A stretch of 35,438 nt of DNA from Sulfurovum sp. (GCA_026983515.1 JALWHT010000164.1:1-35438), one strand, 5' to 3'. Counted from the first letter of the stretch, positions 1 through 10,485 are shown. A program made the numbers and translations. Notes: generated by a model not told the origin, from the sequence alone.

Positions 1-1094
1 TGGTATCGACTGATGCGATGGCAGCCGCCTATGAGAACATTGACAGTAAACTCAGAGAGGCACTCAAACTGGCGTATGACCGCATTGAAGCGTATCATCA
101 GAAGCTGATGCCAAAAACATGGATGGAGAGTGAAGAGAGCGGTACGGTATTGGGACAGAAGGTTACGCCTGTAGACAGAGCAGGGCTCTATATTCCCGGC
201 GGCAAGGCTGCCTATCCCTCTTCACTGCTGATGAATGTCATCCCTGCGCAGGTAGCGGGTGTCGAGGAGATCGTAGTTTGTACACCAGCTCCGGACAATG
301 AACTCAATGAACTTTTACTTGCAGCATGTCACCTCTGTGGCGTAAAGAAAGTCTTCAAAGTAGGTGGTGCGTCAGCGATCGGTGCAATGGCGTACGGTAC
401 AGAAACTATTCCAAAAGTCGATGTGATCACAGGACCGGGAAATATCTTTGTTGCGACTGCCAAAAAGCTGGTTTATGGTGAAGTCAATATCGATATGATT
501 GCAGGGCCGAGCGAGATCGGCATTTTGGCAGACAGTACGGCAAGAGAGGACTACCTTGCTATCGACCTGCTCTCTCAGGCGGAGCATGACGAGATGGCAA
601 GTTCCATCCTCATTACGACTGACTCCGAACTTGCCAACAGAGTCAGTGACAAGGTAGAAGCATTCCTTGGCACACTCAGTCGTGAGGAGATAGCCAGAAA
701 GTCTATTGAAGAGCGTGGTGCCATCATTGTAACACAGGATATGGATGAAGCGATCGACCTGATGAATGAGATCGCTCCTGAGCACCTTGAAGTGATAACG
801 GAAGATCCGATGGCACTGCTGGAGAAGATCAAGCATGCCGGCGCGATTTTCCTTGGCGAGAACACCCCAGAGCCTATCGGTGACTACATTGCAGGACCAA
901 ACCATACACTTCCTACCGGCGGTACAGCGAAGTTCTATTCACCCTTAAGTGTGGAGAACTTCCTTAAGAAATCATCTATTATCTCCATGTCCAAGCAGGG
1001 GATACAGGAGATAGGTGAACAATGTGCGATGATTGCCCATACTGAAGGGTTGACGGCACATGAGGAGAGCGTGAGGATACGATTGAAACAATAA
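1..1094 (+). CDS. hisD: Histidinol dehydrogenase, 5'-truncated by the window edge
   Basis: Catalyses the last two oxidations of histidine biosynthesis (L-histidinol to L-histidine, NAD+-dependent, Zn-dependent, cytoplasmic). The reading frame is open from base 3 through an internal ATG at 18, and the visible part is about 363 residues against a family length near 430, so roughly 70 N-terminal residues lie outside the window. Visible family motifs are GPGNIFVATAKKLVYG and AGPSEIGIL in the NAD-binding half, LLSQAEHDE (Gln and His zinc ligands), APEHLE (the catalytic Glu-His pair), GDYIAGPNHTLPTGG (Asp ligand) and TEGLTAHEESV (the last His ligand). All key residues are present, so the enzyme looks functional. 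A small membrane protein gene begins one base after the stop codon. Confidence 0.95.
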   Translation, partial: VSTDAMAAAYENIDSKLREALKLAYDRIEAYHQKLMPKTWMESEESGTVLGQKVTPVDRAGLYIPGGKAAYPSSLLMNVIPAQVAGVEEIVVCTPAPDNELNELLLAACHLCGVKKVFKVGGASAIGAMAYGTETIPKVDVITGPGNIFVATAKKLVYGEVNIDMIAGPSEIGILADSTAREDYLAIDLLSQAEHDEMASSILITTDSELANRVSDKVEAFLGTLSREEIARKSIEERGAIIVTQDMDEAIDLMNEIAPEHLEVITEDPMALLEKIKHAGAIFLGENTPEPIGDYIAGPNHTLPTGGTAKFYSPLSVENFLKKSSIISMSKQGIQEIGEQCAMIAHTEGLTAHEESVRIRLKQ

Positions 1095-1095
1095 G

Positions 1096-1290
1096 ATGAA
1101 CTTTTTCGAAAAATTAGTCGTAGATATTGCTAAAAGTTCTGTTAAAGGCATTGCCAAAAAGACGATGAGTGAAAAAGCATATAAAAGAACTTCTATGGTT
1201 TTGACGTTCATATCTTCAATTCTCGCTATTGTAGTAATAGGATATTTTGTTTTTTTGCTTATGGTGTTTAGTGGTTATCATGGAGGATAG
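1096..1290 (+). CDS. Small single-span membrane protein of unknown function
   Basis: A 64-residue protein that begins one base after the hisD stop and is probably cotranscribed with it. Residues 1-32 are basic and amphipathic (many Lys), and residues about 33-58 form one hydrophobic membrane helix ending in GYHGG. I do not recognise a family. The basic N-terminus suggests an N-in orientation. It is followed within 20 bases by a strong hairpin that would end the transcript. No obvious Shine-Dalgarno sequence precedes it; AACAATAAG is the only purine stretch, so it may depend on translational coupling to hisD. The call rests on position, composition and the clean membrane segment. Confidence 0.6.
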   Translation: MNFFEKLVVDIAKSSVKGIAKKTMSEKAYKRTSMVLTFISSILAIVVIGYFVFLLMVFSGYHGG

Positions 1291-1309
1291 ATAGCTTCCA
1301 AGTATAGTC

Positions 1310-1345
1310 GTAGGGTGCTGTCCCCATACAGCACCCTACATTTTG
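1310..1345 (+). terminator. Hairpin terminator after the hisD unit
   Basis: A perfect 12-bp stem (1310-1321 GTAGGGTGCTGT with 1328-1339 ACAGCACCCTAC) closes a 6-base loop and is followed by ATTTTGT on the plus strand. It sits between the plus-strand hisD unit and the minus-strand tRNA operon and may stop transcription from both sides, although only the plus-strand side has a T-rich tail. Its GCACCCTAC arm recurs in the hairpin at 10483-10507. Confidence 0.7.
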
Positions 1346-1456
1346 TGATACAATAAATATTGGCTTCAAAACCAGATGGTTGTAAAAAAACAGATGTAAA
1401 CTTGGATGATATGGAACCTCGTAAAGGTATTGACTGGTGAGTTGTGGTTGAAAATG

Positions 1457-1543
1457 TGGTGCGGATGAGAGGACTCGAACCTCCACGGGATTGCTCCCAC
1501 TAGAACCTGAATCTAGCGCGTCTACCAATTCCGCCACATCCGC
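1457..1543 (-). tRNA. tRNA-Leu (anticodon CAG)
   Basis: Minus-strand cloverleaf with acceptor GCGGATG/CATCCGC, discriminator A and encoded CCA (1457-1459). The anticodon stem CTAGA/TCTAG encloses loop TTCAGGT, giving CAG, which reads CUG leucine codons. The long variable arm (about 87 nt in total) is typical of tRNA-Leu. It is the last gene of the tRNA operon. Confidence 0.95.
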
Positions 1544-1566
1544 ATAACAGGTGAAAAAGAGAGTAG

Positions 1567-1643
1567 TGGCGCGGCGGACGAGACTCGAACTCGCGACCCC
1601 CTGCGTGACAGGCAGGTATTCTAACCAACTGAACTACCGCCGC
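1567..1643 (-). tRNA. tRNA-Asp (anticodon GTC), copy 1
   Basis: Acceptor GCGGCGG/CCGCCGC, discriminator G and encoded CCA. The anticodon stem CCTGC/GCAGG encloses CTGTCAC, giving GTC. 77 nt. Its sequence is the same as the copy at 2080-2156. Confidence 0.95.
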
Positions 1644-1697
1644 ACCGTAACCTTGAAAGGTTGAAAAGAATTGTATCTAAAAAAAATTAAGATACGA

Positions 1698-1773
1698 TGG
1701 TGGTCGCTACAAGACTCGAACTTGTGACATCTACCTTGTAAGGGTAGCGCTCTACCAACTGAGCTAAGCGACC
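1698..1773 (-). tRNA. tRNA-Val (anticodon TAC), copy 1
   Basis: Acceptor GGTCGCT/AGCGACC, discriminator A and encoded CCA. The anticodon stem CTACC/GGTAG encloses CTTACAA, giving TAC. 76 nt. Identical to the copy at 1885-1960. Confidence 0.95.
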
Positions 1774-1780
1774 ATAAAAA

Positions 1781-1856
1781 TGGCGACCCCTAGAGGATTT
1801 GAACCTCTGTGACTACGATGAAAACGTAGCATCCTTGGCCACTAGATGAAAGGGTC
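1781..1856 (-). tRNA. tRNA-Glu (anticodon TTC)
   Basis: Acceptor GACCCTT/AGGGGTC with one G-T pair, discriminator G and encoded CCA. The anticodon stem CTACG/CGTAG encloses TTTTCAT, giving TTC. 76 nt. It lies only 7 bases from the neighbouring tRNA-Val. No second copy is seen, unlike the Val, Lys and Asp genes around it. Confidence 0.93.
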
Positions 1857-1884
1857 ATCTAGATCCAAACAGTCACATTGTATA

Positions 1885-1960
1885 TGGTGGTCGCTACAAG
1901 ACTCGAACTTGTGACATCTACCTTGTAAGGGTAGCGCTCTACCAACTGAGCTAAGCGACC
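1885..1960 (-). tRNA. tRNA-Val (anticodon TAC), copy 2
   Basis: Same sequence as 1698-1773: acceptor GGTCGCT/AGCGACC, anticodon loop CTTACAA, encoded CCA. The two Val genes flank the single tRNA-Glu. Confidence 0.95.
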
Positions 1961-1979
1961 AACGGAGTGAGTGTTTTGG

Positions 1980-2055
1980 TGGTGACCCGTCTAGGATTCG
2001 AACCTAGGGCCCACTCCTTAAAAGGGAGTTGCTCTACCGACTGAGCTAACGGGTC
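1980..2055 (-). tRNA. tRNA-Lys (anticodon TTT), copy 1
   Basis: Acceptor GACCCGT/ACGGGTC, discriminator A and encoded CCA. The anticodon stem ACTCC/GGAGT encloses CTTTTAA, giving TTT. 76 nt. Same sequence as 2171-2246. Confidence 0.95.
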
Positions 2056-2079
2056 ACAGTAAAATATAAAGTGTTGTAA

Positions 2080-2156
2080 TGGCGCGGCGGACGAGACTCG
2101 AACTCGCGACCCCCTGCGTGACAGGCAGGTATTCTAACCAACTGAACTACCGCCGC
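2080..2156 (-). tRNA. tRNA-Asp (anticodon GTC), copy 2
   Basis: Second copy of the tRNA-Asp at 1567-1643: acceptor GCGGCGG/CCGCCGC, anticodon loop CTGTCAC, encoded CCA, 77 nt. Confidence 0.95.
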
Positions 2157-2170
2157 ACATTACGAAATGG

Positions 2171-2246
2171 TGGTGACCCGTCTAGGATTCGAACCTAGGG
2201 CCCACTCCTTAAAAGGGAGTTGCTCTACCGACTGAGCTAACGGGTC
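2171..2246 (-). tRNA. tRNA-Lys (anticodon TTT), copy 2, first gene of the operon
   Basis: Acceptor GACCCGT/ACGGGTC, anticodon loop CTTTTAA, encoded CCA. It is promoter-proximal: the consensus promoter at 2284-2312 lies about 40 bases upstream on the minus strand. Confidence 0.95.
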
Positions 2247-2283
2247 ACACGTCTTATGCAGGTTTTCTGAATAAGTGGACGGA

Positions 2284-2312
2284 ATTATAGCCAAGAGTCC
2301 CTTTGTTGTCAA
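2284..2312 (-). promoter_or_regulatory. Perfect consensus sigma-70 promoter of the tRNA operon
   Basis: On the minus strand a perfect -35 TTGACA (plus-strand TGTCAA, 2307-2312) is separated by exactly 17 bases from a perfect -10 TATAAT (plus-strand ATTATA, 2284-2289). Immediately upstream on the minus strand is an A/T-rich tract (plus 2313-2345) that could act as an UP element. Such strength suits a stable-RNA operon. It is the only promoter in the window where both boxes match consensus fully. Confidence 0.88.
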
Positions 2313-2340
2313 GTGAAAAACTGAAAAATAAAAAAAAATT

Positions 2341-2823
2341 TTAAATTTTTAGTTTTAAAGCAAGTTTTTCAATGGCAAAAGCAACTGACTGCTGTTGTAC
2401 TGCTTCACGGTCTCCTTTAAAGAGACAGTGGTATATTTCTTTGTCTTCCGGTGTCAACACACCGATGTAGACAGTACCTACAGGTTTGAGGAGGGTACCG
2501 CCGGTAGGCCCTGCAATACCTGAGACGGCAAGGGCGTAGTCCGCTTCTGCCATTTTGACAATACCGTCAAGCATTTGCGAAACACACTCCTCGCTTACCG
2601 CACCGTAAGTATCCAAAACCTCTTTCTCCACACCGAGCCAGCGGTGTTTAATTTCGTTGGAATAGGTAACACACGAGCCGCCCAGTATGGCAGATGCCCC
2701 TGAGATGGAGGTAAATGCGGCAGCGATACGCCCGCCTGTGCAGCTTTCTGCAAAAGTGATACTGTTGCCTTTTTCCGATAGATGCTTAATAATTTTTTCT
2801 GTTAAGTATTTTATATTTTCCAT
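2341..2823 (-). CDS. CinA C-terminal-domain family protein (nicotinamide-nucleotide amidohydrolase PncC-like)
   Basis: About 160 residues. This matches the stand-alone CinA C-terminal domain, which deamidates nicotinamide mononucleotide to nicotinate mononucleotide in pyridine-nucleotide salvage. Family motifs visible are TFAESCTGGRIAAAFT near residue 25, a GGSCVTYSNEIKHRWLGV segment, GAVSEE, and AVSGIAGPTGGTLLKPVGTV toward the C-terminus. I chose the ATG at 2823 because the protein then begins as the family does (MENIKYLTE). An in-frame upstream ATG at 2859 would add twelve unlikely residues, and neither start has a clear Shine-Dalgarno sequence. The gene is divergent from ileS and shares its short promoter region; AATATA at 2879-2884 could be its -10 on the minus strand. 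Confidence 0.88.
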   Translation of the reverse strand: MENIKYLTEKIIKHLSEKGNSITFAESCTGGRIAAAFTSISGASAILGGSCVTYSNEIKHRWLGVEKEVLDTYGAVSEECVSQMLDGIVKMAEADYALAVSGIAGPTGGTLLKPVGTVYIGVLTPEDKEIYHCLFKGDREAVQQQSVAFAIEKLALKLKI

Positions 2824-2864
2824 AAGGAAATTGTACCGAAAGTAGCCTCTAATGGACATTTGGA

Positions 2865-2870
2865 TATAAT
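2865..2870 (+). promoter_or_regulatory. Putative -10 element for ileS
   Basis: TATAAT in TGGATATAATCC, with no good -35 at 17 bases. It lies 39 bases before the preferred ileS start at 2909. The same T-G-G-A-TATAAT context recurs before obgE, which supports it as a real promoter in this genome. Confidence 0.5.
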
Positions 2871-2908
2871 CCCCCGATAATATACACGCTATGAAGGTAT
2901 TATCAATT

Positions 2909-5662
2909 ATGGATTACAAAGAGACTCTCCTCCTGCCCAAAACAGACTTCCCGATGCGCGGAAATCTTCCCTCAAACGAACCAAAACGGTATAAAGCATG
3001 GTTTGATGCCGATATTTACACTCAAATGAAGACTAAACGTGAAGATGCCGAGCTCTTCACCTTGCACGATGGCCCACCATATGCCAACGGTGATATCCAT
3101 ATCGGACATGCACTCAATAAGATCCTTAAAGATATCATTCTGAAATATAACTATTTTCAGGGCAAAGCGGTACGTATGACCCCGGGCTGGGACTGTCACG
3201 GTCTGCCTATTGAACAGAAAGTCGAAGAGAAACTCGGAAAGGCAAAGAAAGAGGCGATGCCTACTGAGCAGTTCCGTGCACTCTGCCGTGAGCATGCTGC
3301 GAAGTTCATTGATATTCAGCGTGACGGTTTCAAGTCACTTGGTGTCATTGCCGACTGGGAGAATCCTTATGTGACGATGGATTTCAAGTTCGAAGCGAAT
3401 ATTTACCGTACGTTGTGCGCAGTAGCCAAGAAAGGACTTTTGGTGGAGCGTCACAAGCCTATTTTCTGGTCATGGGCGGCTCAGACGGCACTGGCGGATG
3501 CGGAGGTGGAGTATGAGGACAAAGAGGACTACTCTATCTATGTCCATTTCGAACTCTCCGATGCGGCAAAAGAGAAACTTGACATTCATGGCAAGGCAGG
3601 GCTTGTTATCTGGACGACGACACCGTGGACACTGCCTGCCAACAGCGGTATCTCTATCAACCCCGATGAGATGTATGTATTGACCGGTGACGGGCATATT
3701 GTCGCAGAAGCACGTTACGATGCGATGATCGAAGAGGGTGTCGTAAGCGGACACGCTTCACGCAAGATTGCTGCAACAGAGCTTGAAGGGCTGCTGGCGA
3801 TCAACCCGCTCAACGGCCGCCCTTCCAAAGTGGTGCTTGGCGACCATGTCCTGATGGACGGCGGTACAGGGTGTGTCCATACCGCACCGGGGCACGGTGA
3901 AGATGACTACAAGGTAGGGCTCAAGTATGGACTTGAAGTGATTATGCCGGTTAATGAAAAAGGACTCTATGATGAGTCGGTTGTCGGACTGAATCTGCTG
4001 CCGGAACCTGAAAAGTTTGTCGGTATGCACATCTTCAAAGCAAACGAGCCGATTTTGGAGCTGCTGGGTGAAAACCTGCTCAAGGTTAGCAAATTCACCC
4101 ACTCCTACCCGCACTGCTGGAGAACGAAGAAGCCGCTTATCTACAGAGCAACCAACCAGTGGTTCATCTCTATCGATGATAAGCCGGAAGGTTCGGATGA
4201 TACGCTTAGAGAGAGTGCCCTCAAAGCGATAGAAACGGTCAAGTTCTACCCTGAAACAGCGAAAAACCGTCTCAAGCCGATGATTGAAGGAAGACCTGAC
4301 TGGTGTATCTCCCGTCAGCGAAGCTGGGGTGTGCCTATCGCTTTCTTCAGAAGCAAAAGCACCAAAACGGTTATTCTTGATGATGAGGTACTGGAACATA
4401 TTGCAGCACTTTTTGACGAGCATGGTGCGGATGCGTGGTATTCGATGAGCATTGCGGAGCTTCTGCCAGAAGGCAGCAAGTACGATCCGGATGATCTGGA
4501 GAAGATCGAAGATATCCTCGATGTCTGGTTCGACAGCGGTTCGACGTGGAACTCCGTACTGCTCTCAGGCAACTATGATGCAGGCAACTACCCCGCGTCA
4601 CTCTATCTTGAGGGAAGCGACCAGCACAGAGGATGGTTCCAGTCTTCACTGCTGCTTAGCAGTGCGATCAACCACATCTCTCCATACAAGACGCTCATTA
4701 CCCATGGCTTTACGGTCGATGAGAAGGGTGAGAAGATGTCCAAGTCCAAAGGAAATGTCGTAGCACCCGACAAGGTCATCAAGCAGTACGGCTCGGAAAT
4801 TCTGCGTTTGTGGGTAGCACTGAGCGACTACCAGAGCGATTTGAAGATCAGTGACGGCATTTTGAAGCAGACAGCCGAGCAGTACAGAAAAATACGAAAT
4901 ACTTTCCGCTTCCTGCTGGCAAATGTCAATGACCTGGAGAGACCGGTTTCAGAAGAGGCGTACGGTGAACTTGAGAAGTGGATTTTAAAGAAGGCGGGTG
5001 AGGTATTTGCTTCGGTCAAAGCAAGCTACGATGCCAATGATTTCCTCAAAGGTTTTGCAACGCTGAACCACTTCATCACCAATGAATTGAGTGGTATTTA
5101 TATGGATATTACCAAAGACAGGCTCTATTGTGAAGCAAAAGACTCTGAAGTAAGACGTGCAACACAGACGGCGATGCTGCATATTGCCAAGGCAATGTTG
5201 GGGTTGGTTGCGCCGGTACTTACCTATACCAGTGATGAGATTCTCGATTATGCACCGGCAGTGTTCAAGGGCGAGATGGAGAATGTCTTCGATCTGATCT
5301 ATGAATCTGTACCTGAAGTTGCCGGTAGTTTTGATGACACGCTTCTGATGGAGGCACGTGAGAAGTTTTCCGAAGCGATCGATTCACTGAAAAAAGAGAA
5401 AGTCATTAAAGCTACACTGGAGCTTGAGATCGCAGGAGACAGAACACTCTTCGCTATCAGTGATGACAAAGACCTTGAAGACTGGTTTGTTGTCTCTGCG
5501 GTAAAAGCCCAGAGCGAAGGGGAACAGCTTGCCTCTTTTGAGGTTGAGGGAAAAACCTTTAGTGTACACAAGGCAACTGCACACAAGTGCCCGAGATGCT
5601 GGCGTTATACAGCACCGGCGGAAGAGACACTGTGTGAACGCTGTAGCGGGGTTGTAGCATAA
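2909..5662 (+). CDS. ileS: Isoleucyl-tRNA synthetase
   Basis: Class I aminoacyl-tRNA synthetase that charges tRNA-Ile in the cytoplasm; 917 residues from the preferred start, normal for the bacterial enzyme. The HIGH signature is in GDIHIGHALNK (residues about 64-67). The large editing (CP1) insertion carries WTTTPWTLPAN and HTAPGHGEDDY. KMSKS lies at about 609-613 in GEKMSKSKGNV. The C-terminal zinc finger shows CPRCWRY followed by CERC. An in-frame ATG at 2891 lies only about 14 bases from the likely transcription start. The ATG at 2909 gives MDYKETLLLPKTDFPMRGNL, the usual beginning of the family, with AAGG 11 bases upstream. The stop overlaps the start of a small membrane peptide gene. 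Confidence 0.97.
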   Translation: MDYKETLLLPKTDFPMRGNLPSNEPKRYKAWFDADIYTQMKTKREDAELFTLHDGPPYANGDIHIGHALNKILKDIILKYNYFQGKAVRMTPGWDCHGLPIEQKVEEKLGKAKKEAMPTEQFRALCREHAAKFIDIQRDGFKSLGVIADWENPYVTMDFKFEANIYRTLCAVAKKGLLVERHKPIFWSWAAQTALADAEVEYEDKEDYSIYVHFELSDAAKEKLDIHGKAGLVIWTTTPWTLPANSGISINPDEMYVLTGDGHIVAEARYDAMIEEGVVSGHASRKIAATELEGLLAINPLNGRPSKVVLGDHVLMDGGTGCVHTAPGHGEDDYKVGLKYGLEVIMPVNEKGLYDESVVGLNLLPEPEKFVGMHIFKANEPILELLGENLLKVSKFTHSYPHCWRTKKPLIYRATNQWFISIDDKPEGSDDTLRESALKAIETVKFYPETAKNRLKPMIEGRPDWCISRQRSWGVPIAFFRSKSTKTVILDDEVLEHIAALFDEHGADAWYSMSIAELLPEGSKYDPDDLEKIEDILDVWFDSGSTWNSVLLSGNYDAGNYPASLYLEGSDQHRGWFQSSLLLSSAINHISPYKTLITHGFTVDEKGEKMSKSKGNVVAPDKVIKQYGSEILRLWVALSDYQSDLKISDGILKQTAEQYRKIRNTFRFLLANVNDLERPVSEEAYGELEKWILKKAGEVFASVKASYDANDFLKGFATLNHFITNELSGIYMDITKDRLYCEAKDSEVRRATQTAMLHIAKAMLGLVAPVLTYTSDEILDYAPAVFKGEMENVFDLIYESVPEVAGSFDDTLLMEAREKFSEAIDSLKKEKVIKATLELEIAGDRTLFAISDDKDLEDWFVVSAVKAQSEGEQLASFEVEGKTFSVHKATAHKCPRCWRYTAPAEETLCERCSGVVA

Positions 5663-5787
5663 TGTTTGACCTCAGTCAGCCTATTTCGATGAGTGTTATT
5701 GTCGGATCGATCGTCTTTATTTTGGGATTGGTCGGTATCGGGCTGGCAGTTGTGGCATACTATAAAAAAAAGTTCGATATCAAGTAA
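5662..5787 (+). CDS. 41-residue single-span membrane peptide between ileS and gatA
   Basis: A small open frame whose ATG overlaps the last base of the ileS stop (TAATG). It encodes about 41 residues: a short polar start (MFDLSQPIS), one hydrophobic helix at about residues 11-33 rich in Val, Ile, Leu and Gly, and a basic tail YYKKKFDIK. This is the layout of a real small membrane protein with its C-terminus in the cytoplasm. The start is coupled to ileS translation and the stop (5785-5787) overlaps the AAGGA that serves gatA, so the three genes look like one unit. I do not recognise the family. It resembles single-helix accessory subunits in general, but nothing ties it to a particular complex. 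Confidence 0.6.
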   Translation: MFDLSQPISMSVIVGSIVFILGLVGIGLAVVAYYKKKFDIK

Positions 5788-5797
5788 GGAAACATAC

Positions 5798-8603
<2,806 letters not shown>

Positions 8604-8619
8604 ATCTTTTTCTTCCTTC

Positions 8620-8646
8620 ATGTTACCACGGTTTACGTGGTAACAT
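8620..8646 (+). terminator. Perfect hairpin after guaB (possible terminator)
   Basis: Arms ATGTTACCACG (8620-8630) and CGTGGTAACAT (8636-8646) pair perfectly over 11 bp around a 5-base loop. There is no T-run after either arm, so it is not a textbook intrinsic terminator. It could instead stabilise the guaB 3' end or act as an operator for the toxin-antitoxin genes whose -10 lies 43 bases downstream. Confidence 0.45.
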
Positions 8647-8688
8647 ATACTCCAACGAAATGATATAAAACACCTTTATAAAGTATGT

Positions 8689-8694
8689 TATAAT
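8689..8694 (+). promoter_or_regulatory. Putative -10 of the toxin-antitoxin module
   Basis: TATAAT in GTTATAATATT, 27 bases before the antitoxin ATG, inside an AT-rich stretch with no convincing -35. It is the only promoter-like sequence between guaB and the antitoxin gene. Confidence 0.45.
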
Positions 8695-8721
8695 ATTTCA
8701 AATGCAATAGAAGGACATACT

Positions 8722-8925
8722 ATGAGGATAAATGAGATTAGTGAGGAGGCGCTTGCGTTGTCGCCGAAAGACCGATATCTGATAATTGTGAAGCTTAATG
8801 ACAGTCTCAATGTTTCAAATTCCGAAGTAGAGAAAGCTTGGATTGAAGAAAGTATAGATCGTTCCAGGGCTTATGAAAGAGGTAAACTGGAAACGGTAGC
8901 ATACGAAGAAGTTTTTGGGAAATGA
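8722..8925 (+). CDS. Addiction-module antitoxin, RelB-like small family
   Basis: 67 residues. The pattern of SEEALALSPKDRYLIIVKLNDSL followed by a conserved Trp (VEKAWIEESIDRS) and a tail ending YEEVFGK resembles the short antitoxins annotated as putative addiction module component, which pair with RelE/ParE-fold toxins. In the usual scheme the antitoxin wraps the toxin with its C-terminal half. There is no separate DNA-binding domain visible, which fits this short family. AGAAGGA is the ribosome site, and the stop overlaps the toxin start by 4 bases (ATGA), the normal coupling. The gene itself is intact although its partner is frameshifted. Confidence 0.8.
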   Translation: MRINEISEEALALSPKDRYLIIVKLNDSLNVSNSEVEKAWIEESIDRSRAYERGKLETVAYEEVFGK

Positions 8926-9217
8926 AACATCTCCTTTCGACACTGGCTTTAAAAGAGCTGGAAGAAGGAAAAGCATACTATAACCTCCAAAAGGTTACAT
9001 GGGGAGATGAGTTTGAAGAGACTATCCGAAACAGCATAGAAGAGATTTTTAAAGTGCCATACCTTTATCCGGTTATTGCTGCACCCGTTTATCGTAAAGT
9101 TATAAGCAGATTCCCTTATAATGTTTTTATCGCGTAGATGATGATGCAATAGTGATACTCTCCATAGCCCACCAGTACAGAAAACCATTCTACAAAATTG
9201 AAAAAAAGGAAGAATAA
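8922..9217 (+). pseudogene. RelE/ParE-family toxin, frameshifted
   Basis: The reading frame from the ATG at 8922 is RelE/ParE-like (LALKELEEGKAYYNLQ, then VYRKVISRFPYNVF), but it stops at the TAG at 9135-9137 after 71 residues. Moving to another frame right after the five-T run at 9124-9128 gives YRVDDDAIVILSIAHQYRKP and a stop at 9215-9217. This is exactly the conserved C-terminal strand block of the family and restores a normal 98-residue toxin whose stop overlaps the metY ATG. One missing T therefore explains everything. Whether it is a true mutation, a slippage site or a sequencing error cannot be told here. As read, the toxin lacks its catalytic C-terminal part and should be inactive. 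Confidence 0.82.
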
Positions 9218-10485
9218 TGCACGAACAGACCATAGCGATACATGCAGGATATGAAAAAGATGCACAGGGTACGATGGCGGTACCAATCTACCAGAGTACG
9301 GCGTATGAGTTTCGAGATACCGAGCATGCAGCCAACCTCTTTGCGCTCAAAGAGCTTGGCAACATCTATACCCGTCTGATGAACCCCACTACCGATGTCT
9401 TCGAAAAGCGTTTTGCTGCACTTGAAGGTGGTGTAGCAGCCATTGGTACGGCTTCGGGAATGGCAGCGATCTTCTATGCCATCGCCAATGTGGCCGAAGC
9501 AGGAGACAATGTAGTTGTCGCCAAACAGGTGTACGGAGGAACAACAACGCTGACGGGACATACCATCAAACGTTTTGGCATCGAGACACGTTATTTTGAC
9601 GTGACAAATCCGGGTGAGATAGAAGCACTTATTGATGAGAAGACAAAACTGATCATTTTCGAGAGCATCACCAACCCGAGTATCGATGTGGCGGACATCG
9701 AAGCTATCGTTGCCATTGCTGACAGTCACGGTGTACTTACCTGTGTGGACAATACTGTGGCAACACCGGTGCTGTGCAAGCCGCTCTCTTATGGTGTTGA
9801 CTTGACAGTGCACTCGACAAGCAAGTACACGACAGGGCAGGGGCTCGCACTTGGAGGCATCATTGTCGAGCGTGAAAATCTTGTTGAAAAGATCAAAAGC
9901 AATGCACGCTACTACCACTTCAACGAGCCTGATGCAAGCTACCACGGTCTTGTCTACAGCGACCTGCCGCTGCCGCTCTTTACACTGCGTGTGCGTCTGG
10001 CATTGCTGCGTGACCTTGGTGGTGCACCGAGTCCGTTCAATTCCTGGCTGCATATTCAGGGGCTTGAAACCCTGCCACTTAGGATGAAGCAGCACTCGGC
10101 TTCGGCACTGGCCATTGCCCAGTTCCTTGAAGCGCATCCTAAGGTTAAACGTGTTAACTACCCCGGTCTCAAGAGTTCACCGCAGCATGGACTCATAGAG
10201 AAGTATTTCAAAGACGGTATGGCAAGCGGTCTGCTTTCATTTGAAGTCGAAAACAAAGAGATGGCGCAAAAGATTGCCGACTCGACTGAAATATTCTCAG
10301 TAGTCGTCAACATTGGTGACAGCAAATCGATCATTACCCACCCTGCAAGTACGACGCATCAGCAACTTTCTGCGCAGGAGCTCATCGATGCAGGTGTTCC
10401 GGGAGGGTTGATCCGATTAAGTGTCGGGTTAGAGGATACGCAGGATTTAATTGAGGATCTCAAAAAAGCATTGAATAATGTATAG
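9217..10485 (+). CDS. metY: O-acetylhomoserine sulfhydrylase (homocysteine synthase)
   Basis: PLP enzyme of the Cys/Met metabolism family that makes homocysteine from O-acetylhomoserine and sulfide; 422 residues, typical of MetY rather than the shorter MetB/MetC (about 380-390). Visible features are an N-terminal ETIAIHAG-like TIAIHAGYEKD, the YTRLMNPTTDVFEKRFAALEGG block, the phosphate-binding GTASGMAAI, and the PLP lysine in VHSTSKYTTGQG. The C-terminal SIGLE-like motif reads RLSVGLED. The ribosome site (AAGGA) lies in the end of the broken toxin gene. With metX directly downstream it forms the direct-sulfhydrylation route to methionine, fitting an organism living with reduced sulfur. Confidence 0.94.
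   Translation: MHEQTIAIHAGYEKDAQGTMAVPIYQSTAYEFRDTEHAANLFALKELGNIYTRLMNPTTDVFEKRFAALEGGVAAIGTASGMAAIFYAIANVAEAGDNVVVAKQVYGGTTTLTGHTIKRFGIETRYFDVTNPGEIEALIDEKTKLIIFESITNPSIDVADIEAIVAIADSHGVLTCVDNTVATPVLCKPLSYGVDLTVHSTSKYTTGQGLALGGIIVERENLVEKIKSNARYYHFNEPDASYHGLVYSDLPLPLFTLRVRLALLRDLGGAPSPFNSWLHIQGLETLPLRMKQHSASALAIAQFLEAHPKVKRVNYPGLKSSPQHGLIEKYFKDGMASGLLSFEVENKEMAQKIADSTEIFSVVVNIGDSKSIITHPASTTHQQLSAQELIDAGVPGGLIRLSVGLEDTQDLIEDLKKALNNV

Noticed and set aside
1360-1440. 26-codon open frame with a TTG start ending GIDW, between the hairpin and the tRNA-Leu gene
   Set aside because: No ribosome site, very short and no recognised motif. It could be the remnant of a gene end, but nothing in the sequence proves translation.
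1457-2246. Direct repeats in the tRNA region as a possible mobile element or integration site
   Set aside because: The repeats are the tRNA genes themselves. No integrase or transposase, and no truncated tRNA end, is present.
9190-10137. Long minus-strand open frame opposite metY
   Set aside because: Its Cys/His/Arg-rich composition is typical of an antisense frame. metY on the plus strand is clearly the real gene.
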